From assembly GCA_033977485.1 (NCBI GenBank), contig CM066998.1, forward strand, positions 28,149,501-28,213,500: 64,000 nucleotides of DNA. The letters run 5' to 3'. Shown in pieces: positions 20,625-31,032 of this stretch. Source of the DNA: Hydrangea macrophylla. Taxonomy: Eukaryota; Streptophyta; Magnoliopsida; Cornales; Hydrangeaceae. A program made the position numbers and the translations under genes. Numbering within the stretch: position 1 is the first letter of the stretch; every line of letters begins with the position of its first letter. The notes beneath the pieces were generated by a model. It ran no database searches, was not told the DNA's origin, and saw only the letters and a list, made by a program, of their open reading frames with translations.

Positions 20625-22275
20625 CACTTTACCCCAAAGTTCAATCTGCAAATAAAAATTTACCAGTACAAAAATTTAATCTTACGAATTAAAATAAAAG
20701 GTGTCAGTAGACATTCAATTTTTTAGTTTATGCATTGATATCTATTGTGGCATCATTGAAGGTTTCATCTTTCTTTCATTATATAGATTTGGAGTAACCA
20801 AAAAGCTATCGCCAAGCCGTGGTTAACAATAGTAAAGAACGTTTTCGACGATATTAGTGAAGACACCTCTATTTTTTATTTTTATTTTTTTGAAAATGAG
20901 GTGTTAAATGAAAATTTTAAGGTACATCTATTGATATCCAAATAAATTTTTTTTTAAATAGTTATTCTACTCACAAAATGCATTTGGTCATAAGGCTCAA
21001 AATTATAAGCGCATGATAGTAGCAGCCCCGTATCAATAATTGAAAAACAGGTTCCACAAAAGATGGGCACATATTCATTCTCGACATAGTTAAATGTAAG
21101 ACTTTTGCACTTAAAAAACTGCTCTTTTGAAGTTCAGTGCTAACTGTGGAACAATAGCACAATAATTAACCGTGGTTTTAGCTAAAAGCATTAATAGGTA
21201 TAAGATATTGTATGAAACTAAAATATCACCTCAGGGCCGTTGTTTCTTAACCTCTGTATGCAGGGACGGACTTATGAAGTCGCAAGGGGGACTCTACCCT
21301 AAAATTGTATATTTTGCACTTAAGCCTCCTAACTTCAAATTCTTGCATTCGTCCCCGCCACTAACCAAAAATCCTAACTCCTCCCTTGTCCCCACCTTTT
21401 TTTTTACTCATTCTAGTTTCACATGTATGTGTTGCAATTTGAAATTTTGGTTTTTGTTCAGAAATAATATATGCAGAAGGTTTGCATACTTTTCTAGGCT
21501 CTTTTGAAGAATATATAGTATATACAAGATGGCATCCTCCTCGAGGTACAATTTTTTTTTGGATTTAACTTTGGCGGCTCTATTTTGGTTTTATACATTA
21601 TCTTATACCTTTTAATATTGTTTTTAGCTAAAACCACGGTTAATGATTGTGCTATTGTTCCACAGTTGGGTACTGAACTTCAAGAGAGCAGTTTTTAAGA
21701 GCAAAACTCTTACATATAGCCATGTCGAGAAGGAATGTGTGCCTATCTTAGGTAGAACCTGCTTTTCAATTACTGATACCGGGCCGCTACTATCATGTGC
21801 TCATAATTTTGAGCCTTTTGACCGAATACATTTTGTGAAGAATAACTATTTTTTTATAAATTATTTGGGTGTCAATAGATGTACCTTAAAATTTTCATTT
21901 GAGCCTTTTGACCGAATACATTTTGTGAAGAATAACTATTTTTTTATAAATTATTTGGGTGCCAATAGATGTACCTTAAAATTTTCATTTAAGCGCCTCA
22001 TTTTGAAAAAAAAAAAATTAGATGTATCTTCACTTATATTGTCAAAAGCCTTCCTTACTATTGCTAACCACGGCTTGGCGATAGCTTTTTGGTTGCTCCA
22101 AAACTATATAATGGAAGAGAGATGAAGAACCGTGGCCTTCAATGATGCCACTACAGATATCAACGCTTAAACTAAAAAATTGAATGCCTATTGACTCCCT
22201 TTTATTTTAATTCGTAAGATTAAATTTTTGTATTGGTTAATTTTTATTTGCACATTGAACTTTGGGGTGAAGGTG
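20625..22275. repeat. Large inverted repeat, arms about 600-700 bp
   Basis: The left arm (about 20625-21225) is the reverse complement of the right arm (about 21575-22275). The outer borders are CTTTACCCCAAAGTTCAA and its mirror. Inner landmarks include TTTAGCTAAAACCACGGTTAA and GGTATAAGAT. The spacer (about 21230-21575) holds a CAGGGACGGACTT start typical of transposon ends, and CT-rich sequence. Each outer border also looks like a polypurine tract followed by TG. The arms may therefore be two 3' regions of one retrotransposon family joined head to head, or a foldback element. I cannot decide between these. Confidence 0.75.
21811..21990 (+). repeat. Two-copy 90-bp tandem duplication in the right arm
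   Basis: Units 21811-21900 and 21901-21990 differ at one base (GTCAAT against GCCAAT). The left arm has a single copy, so the duplication followed formation of the inverted repeat. Ninety bases keep the frame open, but no protein is recognised. Confidence 0.95.
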
Positions 22276-22607
22276 ATGGTCCAAATGCTATGCCTAGACA
22301 CTCCGTTGGGTTTGTAGTCAAACACCCAAACTAATTTTGTGATTGATTTGTGAAGCAACAAGTGAAGAGGTTCATATTAATGAGAAAAAGGTAGAGCAAA
22401 AAAACAGGGCTGCTCGTATATATTTTCTCCAGCAGATTTTTACGACACAAAATATAGTTTATCTCTATGCCAAGCTTACTCTAGAAGGATATCATCTACC
22501 ATCCATACACTTAGCACCCATTTATTATAAGATAACAAAAGAGTAAATAGGACATAGGCTAATAAACTAATTACAAACATAACTAACATGGCATTAATAT
22601 TTTAACA
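22274..22607 (-). repeat. 3' LTR of the copia relic
   Basis: Read on the minus strand, AAGGGGGAG is followed by TGTTAAAATATTAATGCC, and the block ends near GACCATCA. The purine tract directly follows the end of the copia RNase H region. The outer border is approximate. The matching 5' LTR is absent. Confidence 0.6.
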
Positions 22608-25045
22608 CTCCCCCTTAATGGCTTGTTGTGACACTCAACATTTCTTTAAAGTATTCAAATTTATCTATTGGAAGAGCTTAGGTGAAGATGTCCGCCACTT
22701 GATCTTCGGTATTGCAAGACTTGATCTCAATCTCATCATCTTCCACGGCTTCTCGAATGAAGTGTGCTTAATGGCTATGTGCTTTGTTCGACTATGGTAG
22801 AAAGGATTCTTTGTCATTGCAATTGCGGATTTGTTGTCACAAAAAAAATTGGAGTAGCTTCTCCTTGCTTCTCACCAACATCTTCCAATATTCTTCTAAG
22901 TCAAATTGCTTGTGAGGTTGCCAATGATGCTGACACATACTCAGCCTCGACAGTAAATTGTGACACAGTCCGTTGCTTCTTTAAGGCCCAAGAAAACACG
23001 CCGGAACCAAGTGAGAAAGCATAACCCGAGGTGCTTCTCATATCATCACTACATCCGGCCCAATCACTATCACAAAATCCAATCAATTTTGTTTCAACAT
23101 TTCTCTCATACACAATACCATAGTCAAGAGTACCTTGAATGTATCTCAAGACTCTTTTTGCCGTCCCAAAGTGTGTTTGACTTGGCTTGTGCATAAACCG
23201 ATACAATAAACTCGTAGCAAACATGATGTCCGGCCTCATAGCCGTCAAGTACAATAAGCTTCCAACCAAGCTTCTGTAAAGAGATGCATCAATCTTATTG
23301 CTTCCATCTTCTTTCAACAATTTTTCATTCACCACTAAAAGTGTAGCCACCGAATTACAATTTTCCATTCTAAATCTTTCAAGAAGAGTTTTTGCATATT
23401 TCTTTTAGAAAATAAAAACACTATAATCCTTTTGGTTAATTTCAATGCCTAAGAAATAATGCAACAATCCCAAATCACTCATTTCATATTGTTTCATCAT
23501 GTCTCTTTTAAAGCCATGAATCATTTTTTCATCGCCTACGAAATAATGCAACAAACCCAAATCACTCATTTCATATTATTTCATCATGTCTCTTTTAAAG
23601 TCTTGCATCATTTTTTCATCACTATCGGTAAACACCAAATCATCAAGATAAAGAGAGACAATAAGGATATCGGTAGTACCTTGTGTTTTGATGCATAAGG
23701 TTGACTCACTTTTGCTTCTTTGAAAGCCACTTTTGTTGAAGTAAGTATCGATCTCACTATAACACGAACGCGGTGCTTGTTTTAGGCCATACAGGGCCGC
23801 CTTCAATTTGTACACCTTTTCTTCTTCTCCCTTTTCAACAAGGCCTTGAGGTTGCTCAACATACACTTCTTCATTTAAAATGCCATTTAAGAAGGCCAAT
23901 TTCACATCAAGTTGGTATAAAACCAACCCTTTTGAGCCACCAAGGCAATGAGAGATCTAATAGTGTCAAGACGAGCAACCGATGCAAAAGTTTCATTAAA
24001 ACCAACTCCGGGCTGTTGTGAATACCCTTTTGCCACAAGTCTTGCTTTGTTTCTTTGAATTGAACCATCAGGATTGAATTTAGTTCTGAATATCCACTTC
24101 ACACCAATAACATCTTTGTCTTTCGGCTTCTCTACCAACTCCCAAGTTCTATTCTTTTCAATCACATGAATCTCTTCTTCCATGGCTTGTTTCCATGCCT
24201 CTTCTTTAATTGCTTCTTCAAAACTCTCCAGTTCAACAACACAAAAATTGCAACTAACATAAACATCACTAAGACTTTTCATTCTTCTTGGAGTTGAACT
24301 TGGAGATGAGGAATTTGAACTTGATGGAGAAGATTGAGGACTAGCAATGGGAGGCATTTATTGTGGAGCTTCAAGAGTATCTTTATTCTCTGATTCTTCA
24401 TTGAAAGTTGGGACTTGATCTTGAACTTTCTTCTCTTTTCAATCCCAAAAATCTTTCTCATTAAAGAGCACATCTCTACTAATAATCACTTTGTTTTTCT
24501 TCAAACTAAAGAGTCTATAGCCCTTTGATTGGGAGCTATAACCCACAAAGATACACTTTTCACTAGTTTCATCAAGTTTGTGCCTTGTTTAATTTTTTGG
24601 GAACATGAGCAAAACAAATGCAACCAAATATCTTCAAATGGTTCATGGATGGTTTTCTACCACTCCATGCTTCAAATGGATTTTGGCCTTCCAAAGCCTT
24701 TGTTGGACATCTATTCATCAAATAAACCGCCGTGTATACCGCTTCACCCCAAAAGGGCCTAGGCAATCCTTTCTCATGGAGTATTGATTTTGCCATTTCT
24801 TCAATTGTTCTATTCTTTCTTTCCGCCACTCCATTTTGTAGAATATCCCAAGCCTCCTTAGCTTTTGTAGCGTGGATGACTCGTGGAAAAATTGAATTGG
24901 ACACTCCTTGTTGAATCATACTAAGGGCTTTGCATCATTCTTCCTATTCTCCTTCCATTGCTGTTTTTGGGCATTTGTCAAAGTTGAGATGTTATTTGGT
25001 TCATTATACCCTTCTTCAACATACTCCCTATGAATATCGTAGTTC
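22608..25045 (-). pseudogene. Ty1/copia gag-pol relic with internal deletion and duplication
   Basis: Pieces on the minus strand, in coding order: gag (about 25045 to 24855, including EGYNEPNNISTLTNAQKQ and EAWDIL), then directly integrase (NGVAERKNRTIEEMAKS, FWGEA), then the pol linker and reverse transcriptase (KNRTWELVEKPKDKDVIGVK; YLDDLVFT in place of the usual YVDD), then RNase H (LVGSLLYLTAMRPDIMFA; DSDWAGC; VEAEYVS). Zinc knuckle, protease and the first half of integrase are missing, with gag joined in frame to integrase. Stops and shifts separate the later pieces at about 24360, 23926, 23576 and 23405. The left end meets its 3' LTR and the right end is cut by TAT-type LTR sequence. 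Confidence 0.9.
23453..23627 (-). repeat. 87-bp in-frame tandem duplication within the copia reverse transcriptase
   Basis: The unit encoding FKRDMMK-YEMSDLGLLHYF occurs twice, starting about 87 bp apart and keeping frame (29 codons). In the upstream unit the Gln after DMMK has become a stop (TAA), while in the second it is still Gln. Duplication followed by separate decay is the simplest reading. Confidence 0.85.
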
Positions 25046-27587
25046 TAACCACGCTTTTTAAAACTTTTTCAAATTTCGAATTCAAAATATGAGTCGCCAC
25101 ATAATTTTTAAAAGGAAAATTAAGAAACCATTTTAAAAGCAAACTGATCTTTTTGGAAACCAGAGACATCTAGGTCCGGGGATTATGGAATGAGAGGGGA
25201 AGTAGCCCGGTGGACTAAAACACCCCCTCTCATCCTATCTCGTGATAGGCCTCTACTCAACATCCTTTTCAATCGAATTATTAATCTAAGCATGCCCTCT
25301 ACTAATATATAAATATATACATATACATTACAAAAGCATGTCTAAAAGGGTGTAAGATTGCTAACGATAAAATAGCATTCCAAATCACGTAGTTCAATTA
25401 GCAAAGTAATATTATATGCAATAGAGAACAAGAGAACTTACCCGGGGTCCAGTCACGAAAGGAAACGTGCAATGCATGCAAATAAAAGAAAATTCTAGAA
25501 AAAGAGTCTCTAATACATATATGCACATAAGGCAAACCCTAATCTAAGGTGTCGTGCATAGAGTCAAAAATCCATAAAAATCAAGAAATAAAATTAACTA
25601 GAGAAGAGTCAAGAAATTGTACCTCAATAGCGCTACAAAACAAAGGGTTAGTCCACTTACTTTGAACAAGATATAATATGGAATCTTAAATAACATATCC
25701 AAAACTTAGATCTACCAAGCATAGGAAAAGTTGATATAATAATGAATTCCTTCTAGTTAGTTGGAGATACAACATCTCTATAGATATACAAGTCTCAACT
25801 AGGAGCCAATGTAATGTCCATATAGAGATGATCCCAACTTGATCATAAGGAGCCCATAGTTATGTTAAACCAAATTCAATTAAATGCAACTTAACCAAGA
25901 ACTAATCCTAATTATGAGTATCAATATACACTTAATGGATGCATGGACATGAACAAGAATGAGTCATGAGATACTCATCAATTTAGATCATTCAGTCTCT
26001 GAATTTAAGTTTAATTATCATCATTTGAAACATGGTTTGGGTCCTAAGACATTGGGAAACTACTTAGATTAAAGTTAACAAGATTTATCAAAACTGTGAC
26101 AAGATTACAAGAATTACAGAGAGTAGAACTGACTTTCAAAAATAGAAAAATCATACTTCTAATAGTTTGAGCTTAATAATGTTTTGAGTATGTTGTGCCT
26201 CTGTGAGTCTAGTTTCTAGCCCAAAAGGAAAATTTAAAATTAAGCAGTTCAATTTCTGGGAATTGGGTAAAAACTAGTCATCACTCAAAAATTTACAACT
26301 CTCTGTTCAGAGTTTTTGTATAATTTTCTAAAAATATCAAACAAATTAGAATGACTTTGATCTTTTAAGAGAGTCTTGTTAACACATTAGACTTCCTAGA
26401 AAAATTTATTTGAAGTTAAGAAAGCTTGATTAAGGTTCTGATCTACTAAGTTCGAAATGGACTTACTGTTTTGAAATTTTGGACATAGAGTGACTAGTTC
26501 ACAAATCATAAGACCAAACCATCCTAAGTATAAAATCTCATCAAGACAAAATAATCTATGATACATATATCAGTTATGAGCACTCTCCAATTGGTCTCAT
26601 TCAATTCCCATAGACTATGATTTAATTAAAAATCCTTGATCATAGTGGGTTCATGAATTCACTGCACCATTACCAACATTTTAAATCATGGAAGTTATCA
26701 AATCAATCCCTCTCTCAAGTTGATGATCCTTGAGGGATGTAAACTTATTATATCGTATTCTTCTCTCAAATTAATGGTCCTTGGAGACTAAATAAGACCA
26801 AATGCATATAAACCTTCATAGAACATAGAGAGAATTCTATGAGATTCTCAAGTTAAAAGCTCCAAGTCATGGATTAAGACTTGAATCCATCCAAGCATGT
26901 GTGGATATAACTATGATCAACCTTAATTCCCATATATAACATAGGATCATAGGGGACTAGAGGATCAAACTCAAGGAGATCCAATGAGATATTGAAGATC
27001 TCATAGATTTCAAAAAAGAAAATATAGACAAAATGAAGTAGAATCAAAGTTTATTTGAAAAATCCAAGTACAAATTCTTTTACAAATTAATTTTATTTCA
27101 AACCCAAAGCTCTGTTTAGATCCAAATCAATGAAAGCAAGTAAAAATTCAATCACAATTCTATGTGGTGTGTGATGAAATGAGGTAGGAAAAGACTTTTT
27201 GAAAATGCTTAAAAGTCCTAGATCTATGAATTGTGATTGAATTCTAACCTAAATCTAAGTAAGATTAGAAGGTTACCTCTAATAACCTTAGGAATTTCAT
27301 GATTGTTGATGAAAGATTTTCCAAGTTCTTCAAATTCTCCTTCAAATCCTTCTTCAAAAAGTTCTTGCTTTCTTCAAAATCTGCTTTTGTTTCTCTCATT
27401 TCTCTCTCTATATTTCAATATATTTTCTTGCCCAAAAAGAAGATGGAAGAAGATCCTTATAATGGAGGTGAACACCTCCTTATATAGACCATTCTCAAAG
27501 GGTCAATTAGGTAAATTATGGTGAAAACTCCATGTGCAAGGATATTCCATACGTATTGGAGAAAAATAGTTTGTTATAGCGGGCGAC
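25046..27587 (-). repeat. TAT-type gypsy LTR, truncated (older copy)
   Basis: Landmarks shared with the next LTR: a GAGTCGCCAC(A/C)TAATTTTT block (25091 and 27697), CTAAA(A/G)CACCCC followed by GATAGGCCT, an AAGAG.ACTTAC block (about 25434 and 31325), and a TTCTTCAA-rich stretch before a TATA box (CTATATAAGGAGG on the minus strand, about 27478-27490). No coding capacity is seen. The U3 part stops at the border of the following LTR near 27588. Confidence 0.6.
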
Positions 27588-27987
27588 TGTGGACCGATAA
27601 GTGCGTTGGGGAGTCCTGTCGTTTTCCTCAATAGTGTCCCTGGATGGATCCAAGAAGCACACTTCAGGGAACTAGAACTTCCTTACGCGGTCCTAGAGAC
27701 GAAGAGTCGCCACCTAATTTTTATCGGGAATTAGGAAACCAAATTTGACTCGCCCAAAATTGAATAAGGTTACTCGCCCTTCAACACCAGAAACATGGTT
27801 TGGGGGTCTTGGTACGAGAGGCGAAGGAGGCCGAGCAGGACTAAAGCACCCCTTCCTCGCCCTACCGAACGATAGGCCTTGATTCAAATATCCTTGTTCT
27901 TAATTCATAATAGGTGATGTTTCCTCAAACATACTAGATAATATATAAACCAAACCAAACCAAACCAAACCAAGCCTTGTGTCCCAA

Positions 27988-30900
27988 TCAATTGGGGTCG
28001 GCTGTATGAATCCTTTTTCTCCATTCTGCACGATCAAGAGCTATATGCTCATTTAAATTATATATATTCATATCTTGTTGCACCACATATTCCCAAGTCA
28101 GTCTAGGTCTGCCTCTCCCCCTAACCATTCCAGGCACTACGATCTTATCACTCTTTCGCACAGGTGCATCTACAGGTCTTCGTTGCACATGGCCGAACTA
28201 TCTAAGTCTATTCTCCCTCAACTTATCCTCAATATGTGTCACTCCTAAAGTCTCTCGGATGTACTCATTTCTAATTCTATCTTTCCTAGTCTTACCACAC
28301 ATCCATCTTAGCATCCTCATCTCCGCTACACTCACTTTGCTAATGTGTTGTTTCTTAGTTGCCCAACACTCTGTCCCGTAGAGCATAGCTGGCCTAATAG
28401 CTGTCCTATAAAATTTTCCTTTCAATTTTGCTGGTATTCTCCGATCACATAATACTCCAGAAGCACTCCTCCACTTAAGCCAGCCCACTTTAATTCTATG
28501 GGTCACGTCATCACCAATCTCTCCGTCTCTACTGATCATTGAACCTAGATATCGAAAGTGTTCCCTCTTTGGGATCTCCTGATCTTCGATCTTCACTGCT
28601 TCGTTGTCTCTACTTCCACTGTTGCTAAAAGTACATTCCATGTATTCTGTTTTCGTCCTACTTATCTTTAGCCCCTTAGTCTCCAGTGCTTCTCTCCAAG
28701 CTTCTAATTTAGTGTTGAGTCCCCTTTTAGTCTCATCAACCAAAACAATATCATCTGCGAACAACATACACCATGGGACCTCATCTTGAATGTGTCTAGT
28801 CAATTCATCCATAATTAAGGCGAACAAATAAGGGCTCAAGGCCGACCCCTGGTGCAGGCCTACAGTGATTGGGAATTCGCTGGTTTCTCCGGCTGGTGAT
28901 CTAATTGTAGTAACCGCTTCATCATACATATCCTTCACCACGTCAATATAACCCTTGGTCACTCCTTTCTTCTCTAGCACCCACCAAATTAAATCTCTAG
29001 GCACTCTATCATAAGCTTTCTCTAAATCAATAAAAACCATATGTAGATCTTTTTTCTTCTCTCTATACTTTTCCATTAGTCTTCTAAGTAAATAAATTGC
29101 TTCCATAGTTGATCTCCCAGGCATAAATCCAAACTGATTTTCTGACACTGATGTTGCGCCTCTTAAGCGATGCTCCATCACTCTCTCCCATAGCTTCATA
29201 GTATGGCTCATCAACTTAATACCTCTATAGTTGTTGCATTGTTGTACATCTCCTTTACTCTTATATATAGGCACTAGGATGCTCTTCCTCCACTCATCAG
29301 GCATTTTTCTAGTCATTAAAATCCTATTAAAAATTTTTGTAAGCCAAGATGCCCCCACATCTCCCAAGCATTTCCAAACCTCAATGGGGATCCCATCTGG
29401 TCCTAAGGCCTTGTTGGGTTTCATCTTCTTCAAAGCAAATTCCACCTCAAACTTCCTTATTCTCCGATAGAATCTGTAATCTCTAGTTTCATCGTAACTT
29501 CCAGTTTCTTCTTCCATTGTGTTATCCATATGTTTTTCATTCAGCAACTTCTCAAAATAGCTCTTCCACCTTTCCTTAATCTCTTCGTCGTTCACTAATA
29601 CCCTAGACTCATCGCTTTTTATACACTTAACCTGATTAATGTCTCTTGTTTTCCTTTCTCTCGACTTAGCAAGCTTATAAATACATTTTTCTCCCTCTCT
29701 AGTGTCTAGTTTGGTGTAGAAGGCGTCATAGGCTTTCATTTTAGCAACTCTAACTGTCCTTTTAACCTCCTTATTTGCACATTTATAGCTTTTGAAGTGT
29801 TCCTCACTTCTATCATTTTGCCACTTCTTAAAGCAATCCTTTTTGGTTTTTACTGCAGCTTGTACCTCTTCATTCCACCACCAAGTATCTTTAGAAGCTA
29901 ACCTTCTTCCCTTCGACTCTCCGAGGACCTCCTTCGATATTCTCGTGATGCACCCTGCCATTCTATCCCACATAGTATTGCTTCCATCTTCCAAATTCCA
30001 AGGTGCTTCTGTATACATTCTCTCTTGGAATATTGCTAGTTTCTCGCCTTTAAGGTTCCACCACCTAGTTCGCGGGTTTATAGGGTCTTTTCTAGTACGA
30101 CATTGTCCTTTTATATGGATATCTAAAATAGTAAGTCTATGTTGAGATGTTAAACTCTCTCCTGGGATGACTTTACAGTCTTTACATGCTAAGCGGTCTG
30201 CCTTTCTCACAAGGAACAAATCGATCTGGCTTCTATTAGATCCACTCTTAAAGGTTATCAAGTGTTCTTCTCTCTTTTTGAAAAAGGTGTTTGCTACTAC
30301 AAGATCATATGCTACTGCGAAATCTAAAATACTCACCCCTGCCTCATTCTGATCTCCAAAACCATACCCCCCATGCACCCTCTCATATCCAGTTCTATCT
30401 TTGCCTACATGGCCATTAAAATCTCCACCTACAATTATCTTCTCTCCTCCCGATATTTCTTGCATTAAGGCGCCCAACTCATCCCAGAATTGTCTTTTAG
30501 TGTGATCATCCAATCCTACTTGGGGCGCGTATGCACTAATCACATTAATTATATCCACTCCAACTACCAGTTTGATAAGCAATATTCTGTCTCCTTTCCT
30601 CATGACTGTCACAACTTTATCCTTGAGGTTCTTGTCAACCACAATTCCGACACCATTTCTATGCCTATCTTTCCCTGTATAGAATATCTTATACCCGGTC
30701 TTTTCTACCTCCTTAGCTTTCTCTCCAACCCACTTTGTTTCTTGTAAACATACTACATTAACCTTCCTTCTAATCATAGTGTCTACTAGTTCCATAGCTT
30801 TACCTGTTAAGGTTCCTATATTCCAAGTTGCTAACCTAAGCCTATAGTTCTGGACTAGCTTCTTTACCCGCGGTGGCCCAGATGAGCGCGGGAACCCTTG

Positions 30901-31032
30901 CTTATTTAACACCGCACCCGGGCGTCGATCCGGCGCCCCTTGCACATTTTTCGAAACACCCGAAGGCAGGCGCAACGCGTCGCTTACAGGGAACGCCCTA
31001 GCATTTACACGAGTATTCATATTTGGATTCAT
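27988..31032 (-). pseudogene. RTE LINE endonuclease-reverse transcriptase, one nonsense codon
   Basis: The frame runs 944 residues from 31032 to a TAG at 28198-28200, then continues in the same frame for about 70 residues to 27988. The stop sits where related proteins have Trp in LRWFGH, so TGG to TAG is a single change. N-terminal apurinic-type endonuclease (about 65-290) shows ATWNIGTL (N71), LQETKW (E98), GGDFNGHVG and SQHRLT. Reverse transcriptase (about 510-800) shows [44 protein letters not shown] and FADD (about 757-760). The lost tail contains RGRGRPRLTW. The protein would nick target DNA and prime reverse transcription on it. Truncation leaves both catalytic domains in place. Confidence 0.95.
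28198..28200 (-). other. Nonsense codon in the LINE frame
   Basis: TAG on the minus strand (CTA on the plus strand) interrupts LR-stop-FGH. It is the only break found between the start and the natural end of this frame. Confidence 0.9.

Noticed and set aside
22274..22607. Plus-strand LTR start at TGATGGTCC paired with the inverted repeat's right border
   Set aside because: The purine tract on the minus side next to the copia RNase H explains this block better; the plus-strand reading is kept only as an alternative for the inverted repeat.
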